This document shows, piece by piece, positions 59,942 through 64,000 of a DNA stretch of 64,000 nucleotides (position 1 is its first letter; each line of letters begins with the position of its first letter). Origin of the DNA: Amphibacillus sediminis NBRC 103570 (GTDB lineage: Bacteria; Bacillota; Bacilli; Bacillales; Amphibacillaceae); contig NZ_BCQW01000005.1 of the NCBI RefSeq assembly GCF_001552275.1, positions 90,314 through 154,313 of the forward strand. The letters run 5' to 3'. The notes under the pieces are model-generated. The model saw nothing but the letters and a program-made list of their open reading frames with translations. It was not told where the DNA came from and did no database searches. A program made the translations under genes and the position numbers.

Positions 59942-61065
59942 AATCTCGCCCGCTTTCGATTTATGAAAAATAATGTCGTATACAGACTAATTGGGATGGT
60001 TAATACAATTCCGATCCCTCCTGCTAACGCTCTCGTGAGTTCTAGTGATAAATTCATGGATAACGTAAAGCCGAGTGGCGCGCCATTCATGAAATATAAA
60101 AGCAGTGTTGGAATCGTTCCACTGACATAAGCAAAAAATAATATATTCGTCATCGTCCCCATAATATCTTGACCGATCACCCGTCCAGAAGCCTTCAGAT
60201 CTTGATCAGCAATGGCATAATTTTTATCATAAAGACTAAACAGCGCTGAAGAGATCGTAACCGCTATATCCATCACAGCTCCCAATGCGCCAACTAATAC
60301 ACCTGCCATAAAAATGGCTTGAGGTGGTCGAGTTAAGAACTCCATTTCTTCAAAACGTAAGCCTTGTTCATTGGTAAGTTTAAGGACCGCATAAGTAATC
60401 ACTAATAATAAAAATGTTCCTAATAAAGTCGCTACAATTGCTGCATAGGTTTGGTGCTTGAAACCACTAATTAGCAAGAGAGACACAATCGTCATGATCA
60501 AGACCACGACACCCATGATCACTAGCAAATCGATATTCGCACTCTGAATATAAACATTTAAGCCTAACGACATTAATACTGCATTTATAATAAGGCTAAT
60601 AACAGCCAAGATACCTTGTCTTCGCCCAACAGCAGATAAAACGAAAGCAAAGAGCAATGCCATCATCAGTAAATAGTGATCACGTTTTACATCAATGATC
60701 CCACCTGTTAATCGCTCTGTGTCATTAACCTGATCAATCGTTACAAAAAGTTGATCTCCAACTTGAAACTCTGGATGATAAACATATGATCCGGCAAATT
60801 CATTAACAAGTTCTATCAAAGCTCCTTTATCAGCACCATTCATCAGCTCTGCTAATAGCTGCTGCTGATAGATCACATCTTGATTGCCTTGACTGTCAAC
60901 GACCTCTTGCTCCGAGATAATGGTCGACTCAACCACTTTAGCAATAGGTTGTTGATAAAAGGATTGATTATGATAAACAAAAATAAGTGAAGCCATAACC
61001 GCTCCCCCTATTAACAATAGCAACACAAGTTGACGTCGCGTTATTCTTTTGAGCAGATCCATCAT
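59938..61065 (-). CDS. YibE/F-like membrane protein, first subunit
   Basis: 375 residues. One N-terminal membrane segment (13-31), an extracytoplasmic stretch of about 100 residues (VGDQLFVTIDQVNDTERLTGGIIDVKRD, an OB-like strand region), then seven hydrophobic segments and the YibE/F block GALGAVMDIAVTISSALFSLY, DLKASGRVIGQDIMGTMTNILFFAYVSG. AGGAGAGAT precedes two adjacent ATG codons. Forms a complex with the smaller subunit by inference. Confidence 0.85.
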   Translation of the reverse strand: MMDLLKRITRRQLVLLLLIGGAVMASLIFVYHNQSFYQQPIAKVVESTIISEQEVVDSQGNQDVIYQQQLLAELMNGADKGALIELVNEFAGSYVYHPEFQVGDQLFVTIDQVNDTERLTGGIIDVKRDHYLLMMALLFAFVLSAVGRRQGILAVISLIINAVLMSLGLNVYIQSANIDLLVIMGVVVLIMTIVSLLLISGFKHQTYAAIVATLLGTFLLLVITYAVLKLTNEQGLRFEEMEFLTRPPQAIFMAGVLVGALGAVMDIAVTISSALFSLYDKNYAIADQDLKASGRVIGQDIMGTMTNILFFAYVSGTIPTLLLYFMNGAPLGFTLSMNLSLELTRALAGGIGIVLTIPISLYTTLFFINRKRARL

Positions 61066-61510
61066 TTATCTCTCCTTACTTCGCTACAATATTTCTATGA
61101 TACCATATCTTGTCCAAATGGTTTATCTTGGAGGATAAGATCTGATTCGTCTTCATGATAGCTCTTGTGTGATATGATTGAATCACTGCTCATTGATCAG
61201 ATCATTAGCTAGCATAATATCGCGATTTGCAATCGTTAGGGGACGGCTACGCACCGTTGATACAAAAAGTCTAAGAATCCGTCCTTATCAAAATCATTTC
61301 GTACAAGATGTTGAGTTTCTCATTGATATACCTAAAAGGTCAGGAGGGCAGGATCTTGCCCCAAGACCGACAAAGCATTTCAGCACCTAATGTATGGGTT
61401 TTTATCAGGTACAATGAATGGAATACGTTAAGAAATTTGTAAGTTTTATATATATACGATTGAAAGATTCAATCGTTAATCTAGATATAGGTTATAGGAG
61501 GTACGTTATA
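61066..61510. other. Gene-free stretch before the two-component system
   Basis: No convincing gene: an open frame at 61178-61390 lacks a ribosome site and gives no recognisable protein. TTATAGGAGGTACG at 61490-61503 is the ribosome site of the response regulator. A CAAGATG/CATCTTG-type pattern and CAGGATCTTGCCCCAAG near 61347-61363 may be small hairpins. Confidence 0.4.
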
Positions 61511-62209
61511 GTGGATACAAAAGTATTGGTGGTAGACGATGATAAGGAAATAGCAAATGCGCTAGACAAGTTATTAACCATTGAAGGATATGAGGTGATT
61601 AAAGCTTATAATGGCCTAGAAGCGTTAGATGCTTTAGTACAAAATAATATTCAACTAATCATTTTAGACGTTATGATGCCAAAATTAGATGGCCTTTCTA
61701 CTACCTTAAAAATTAGAGAGCAAAAGAATATCCCAATTATTATTTTATCTGCAAAGTCAGAAGACAGCGATAAAATATTAGGCTTATCTATGGGAGCAGA
61801 TGATTATGTAACGAAACCATTTAATCCCGATGAATTGATTGCTAGAGTAAAAAGCCATTTGAGAAGATATATCACTTTAGGCGATGTTGATAACGTCACG
61901 CATAATGCTCAGCTTACAGTTGGGGGATTGAATCTGAATAAGGAATTCAAGCAATTGTTAGTAGATGGTGTCCCTACTAGGCTAACTCCTACTGAATATA
62001 AGATATTAGATTTCTTGATGACCAATGCTGGTGTGGTTTTTTCATCTGAACAAATCTATGAAAATGTATGGCAAGAGCCCGCTTATTCTGTTGAAAACAC
62101 TGTAATGGTTCACATAAGACGTATTCGCGAAAAAATTGAAATAAATCCTAAAGAGCCTAAATATTTAAAGGTGGTGTGGGGTATTGGGTACAAAATTGAA
62201 AAACTTTAG
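61511..62209 (+). CDS. OmpR/PhoB-family response regulator (VanR-like)
   Basis: 232 residues. Receiver domain: acidic pocket VDDDKE, phospho-acceptor Asp53 in ILDVMMPKLDG, and Lys in DYVTKPFNPDEL. The winged-helix DNA-binding domain has LTPTEYKILDFLMTNAG and YSVENTVMVHIRRIREKIE. The GTG start at 61511 has ATAGGAGGT seven bases upstream; the longer in-frame reading has no ribosome site. It overlaps the kinase gene by 26 bases. Confidence 0.94.
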   Translation: MDTKVLVVDDDKEIANALDKLLTIEGYEVIKAYNGLEALDALVQNNIQLIILDVMMPKLDGLSTTLKIREQKNIPIIILSAKSEDSDKILGLSMGADDYVTKPFNPDELIARVKSHLRRYITLGDVDNVTHNAQLTVGGLNLNKEFKQLLVDGVPTRLTPTEYKILDFLMTNAGVVFSSEQIYENVWQEPAYSVENTVMVHIRRIREKIEINPKEPKYLKVVWGIGYKIEKL

Positions 62210-63998
62210 TAAAAATACAATAACAAAATTTATCGCATGTTTGATAGTAGCTATCATGATTTCAATGGCTGTTATTCAATTATTGCAAGTAGATTGGGAA
62301 GAATATAATGTAGAGCCACTGCTTGTGGCAACATACGAAGAAAGCAACACATTTACGAATGAGATAGAAAGTGCTTTTGATAAGGTATATTCGAATTTTA
62401 AATATAAAGAAGAGACGTTAATAGAGGATGACAATCATATCTATTATATAACCGATGGTAAGGAAACGATAACTAATAGAGAGACATTTAGTCGAGAGGA
62501 CTTTATAAATTATAGTAATCATTTCTATGAATACAATCAGGGGAGATATGCATCTAACAGTAGTGTTAGTGAAAAGTTTATATTTTGGTTTGGAGAGGAT
62601 ATAACTATATATATTGCCTTTACAGATGAATATATGAAAGAAAAGCAGGAAGAGTGGAGTAATGAAAACCATATATTACATATTCGGGCGATAAAGTTTT
62701 CTACTTATATGGTTATAGCAATAATTCTTAGTATCTATTTAATCATTGTAACAGGAAAGAAGCCAAATAAAGAAGAGTTGCAAATAACTTGGTTTGATCA
62801 ATTATATAGCGAAATTTTATTAGCATTATTTATTTTGCCAATTATAGCCATTTTTATCTATGTTGTAGAGAACTATTACTACTATAATCATATACTTCGA
62901 ACGCCTTCGCTTCAGACTTCTTATTTGTATCTAGTTGGATTAATAACTACAATAGGTACTTTATTGTCTGGAGCAGGATTATTAGCATTAGTAAAAAAGC
63001 TTAAGAAGCAAAGGTTTATAAAAGATTTTTTACTATATAGAATTTGTTGGAAGATAAAGGATTTTATTAAAAGCTTGTTTGACGGCAGAAGATATGCAAA
63101 GTATCCATTAACCAATAATTTACATCGAAGACAATTAGCTTTCATCGCAGGTAGCGTAATTTTAGTACTATTAACCGTTATGTTAATTTATACTCCGTTA
63201 ATAATAATACCGCCATTAATTGAGCTTGTACTGATCTATTGGTACGTGAAATATAATAATAAGACATATGATGACATCAACAAAGGTTTCAATGAAAGTT
63301 TAGAGGAACAAATGAAATCAGAAAGAATGAAAATAGAATTAATAACCAATGTTTCTCATGATTTGAAGACTCCTTTAACCTCGATAATAAGCTATGTAGA
63401 TTTATTATCTAAGGAAACAGATCTTTCAGAGACTGCAAAAGATTACATTAAAATTCTTGATCAAAAATCTGATAGATTAAAGAACATTGTTTCTGATTTA
63501 TTTGATTTAGCCAAGAGCAACAGTGGTGATATTAATCTAAATTTAGAAACGATTGATTTGAGAATGTTGATTGAACAAACGTTAGGAGATATGGAGGATA
63601 GCTTAGAAGATTTGGGTCATCAAATAAAGATGGAGCTTCCAGATACTCCTATAGAGATAGTGGCAGATGGGAATAAACTCTATAGAGTAATGCAAAACGT
63701 GCTTGATAATGCATTAAAATATGCATTAAAAGGAACAAGAATATTTATAGAAGTTGCAGAAAAGAACGGAATGGGCATAGTGACAATTAAAAACACTTCT
63801 TCGTATGAAATAGATTTTACAGCAGAAGAGATACTTCAGAGATTTAACAGAGGAGATAAAGCAAGAACAGCAGATGGAAGTGGTCTCGGCTTATCCATTG
63901 CAGAAAGTTTTACACAGGTGAGTGGAGGCAAATTTAAAGTAGAAATAGATGGGGATATGTTTAAAGTTGTTATCAGTTTTCCTTTGGTAAGGAAATAA
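62184..63998 (+). CDS. Multi-pass sensor histidine kinase (VanS-like)
   Basis: 604 residues. Hydrophobic segments lie near residues 12-32, 172-190, 212-232, 248-268 and 325-358; a roughly 140-residue extracytoplasmic loop follows the first. The dimerisation/phosphoacceptor helix has His392 in NVSHDLKTPLTSIISY, and the ATPase domain shows the N box QNVLDNALKYA, then GDKARTADGSGLGLSIAES (G1/G2). This large multi-span N-terminus resembles kinases beside cell-wall stress genes, but the signal is unknown. The TTG start lies behind AGGTGGTGTGG. A ribosome-like AGG at the very window end suggests a further gene downstream. Confidence 0.92.
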   Translation: MGTKLKNFSKNTITKFIACLIVAIMISMAVIQLLQVDWEEYNVEPLLVATYEESNTFTNEIESAFDKVYSNFKYKEETLIEDDNHIYYITDGKETITNRETFSREDFINYSNHFYEYNQGRYASNSSVSEKFIFWFGEDITIYIAFTDEYMKEKQEEWSNENHILHIRAIKFSTYMVIAIILSIYLIIVTGKKPNKEELQITWFDQLYSEILLALFILPIIAIFIYVVENYYYYNHILRTPSLQTSYLYLVGLITTIGTLLSGAGLLALVKKLKKQRFIKDFLLYRICWKIKDFIKSLFDGRRYAKYPLTNNLHRRQLAFIAGSVILVLLTVMLIYTPLIIIPPLIELVLIYWYVKYNNKTYDDINKGFNESLEEQMKSERMKIELITNVSHDLKTPLTSIISYVDLLSKETDLSETAKDYIKILDQKSDRLKNIVSDLFDLAKSNSGDINLNLETIDLRMLIEQTLGDMEDSLEDLGHQIKMELPDTPIEIVADGNKLYRVMQNVLDNALKYALKGTRIFIEVAEKNGMGIVTIKNTSSYEIDFTAEEILQRFNRGDKARTADGSGLGLSIAESFTQVSGGKFKVEIDGDMFKVVISFPLVRK

Positions 63999-64000
63999 GG

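Noticed and set aside
61178..61390. Plus-strand frame of 70 codons before the response regulator
   Set aside because: No ribosome site and no recognisable protein features.

Overview
The window reads as chromosome of a low-GC Gram-positive member of the Bacillaceae, probably a fermentative saccharolytic genus of the Amphibacillus/Halolactibacillus type (an inference from gene content and AhpC/AhpF similarity from memory; no rRNA is present). Shine-Dalgarno sites are strong, GTG/TTG starts are common, and there is an S-box (SAM-I) riboswitch, a DUF1002 protein and cre-like sites. No tRNA, rRNA, CRISPR array, prophage or intact transposase gene was seen.

Layout. 1-2.4 kb: the 5' end of serC, a HAD phosphatase and a GNAT acetyltransferase among repeats. 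2.4-6.3 kb: an AT-rich block with an ECF sigma factor, its membrane anti-sigma factor, a secreted papain-like protein and a small protein resembling the anti-sigma ectodomain. This block is bracketed by two almost identical 367-bp direct repeats that carry gene fragments. 6.0-29.3 kb: a large (galacto/gluco)mannan utilisation locus. It holds a GH2 beta-mannosidase, GH36 alpha-galactosidase, GH113 mannanase, two GH130 phosphorylases, cellobiose 2-epimerase, an ABC importer without its own ATPase, a YesL-type membrane protein and a LacI regulator. It continues with a gmu-like PTS operon (IIB, IIC, IIA, GH1, PRD activator) and a ROK sugar kinase plus mannose-6-phosphate isomerase. 29.9-34.7 kb: Crp/Fnr regulator, P1B metal ATPase and HMA protein, then an M23 peptidase-bactofilin pair. 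34.8-44.7 kb: a chemoreceptor, a VOC dioxygenase, a lactate-oxidase-like enzyme, the metQ-metN-metI methionine importer behind a SAM-I riboswitch, an iron-type dehydrogenase and a methionine-type aminotransferase. 45.6-53.2 kb: DUF1002 protein; an unusual operon of ThDP enzyme, CMD-family protein, STAS/SEC14-like protein and soluble-type chemoreceptor; and a LysE exporter divergent from a MocR regulator. 53.4-64 kb: an orphan gene between repeats, DUF421 protein, ahpC-ahpF, SDR dehydrogenase, a YibE/F pair and a VanRS-like two-component system.

How it works together. Mannooligosaccharides imported by the ABC system would be debranched by GH36 and cut by GH113 and GH2. They would be phosphorolysed by the short GH130, or epimerised to mannosyl-glucose and phosphorolysed by the long GH130. 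The PTS route would deliver phosphorylated disaccharides to GH1. Free mannose would be used through the ROK kinase and ManA. A shared motif (core CGATAACTT or CGATAGCTT) lies near the start of transcription of four units of the locus and is the probable LacI operator.

Two dispersed, hairpin-rich repeat families run through the window: family A (ten copies or fragments, about 190 bp when complete) and family B (eight copies, about 250 bp when complete). They share internal motifs, nest in one another, and in three places supply the 3' end or stop codon of a gene. They look like non-autonomous mobile elements of an IS200/IS605-like (PATE) kind, which is a hypothesis.
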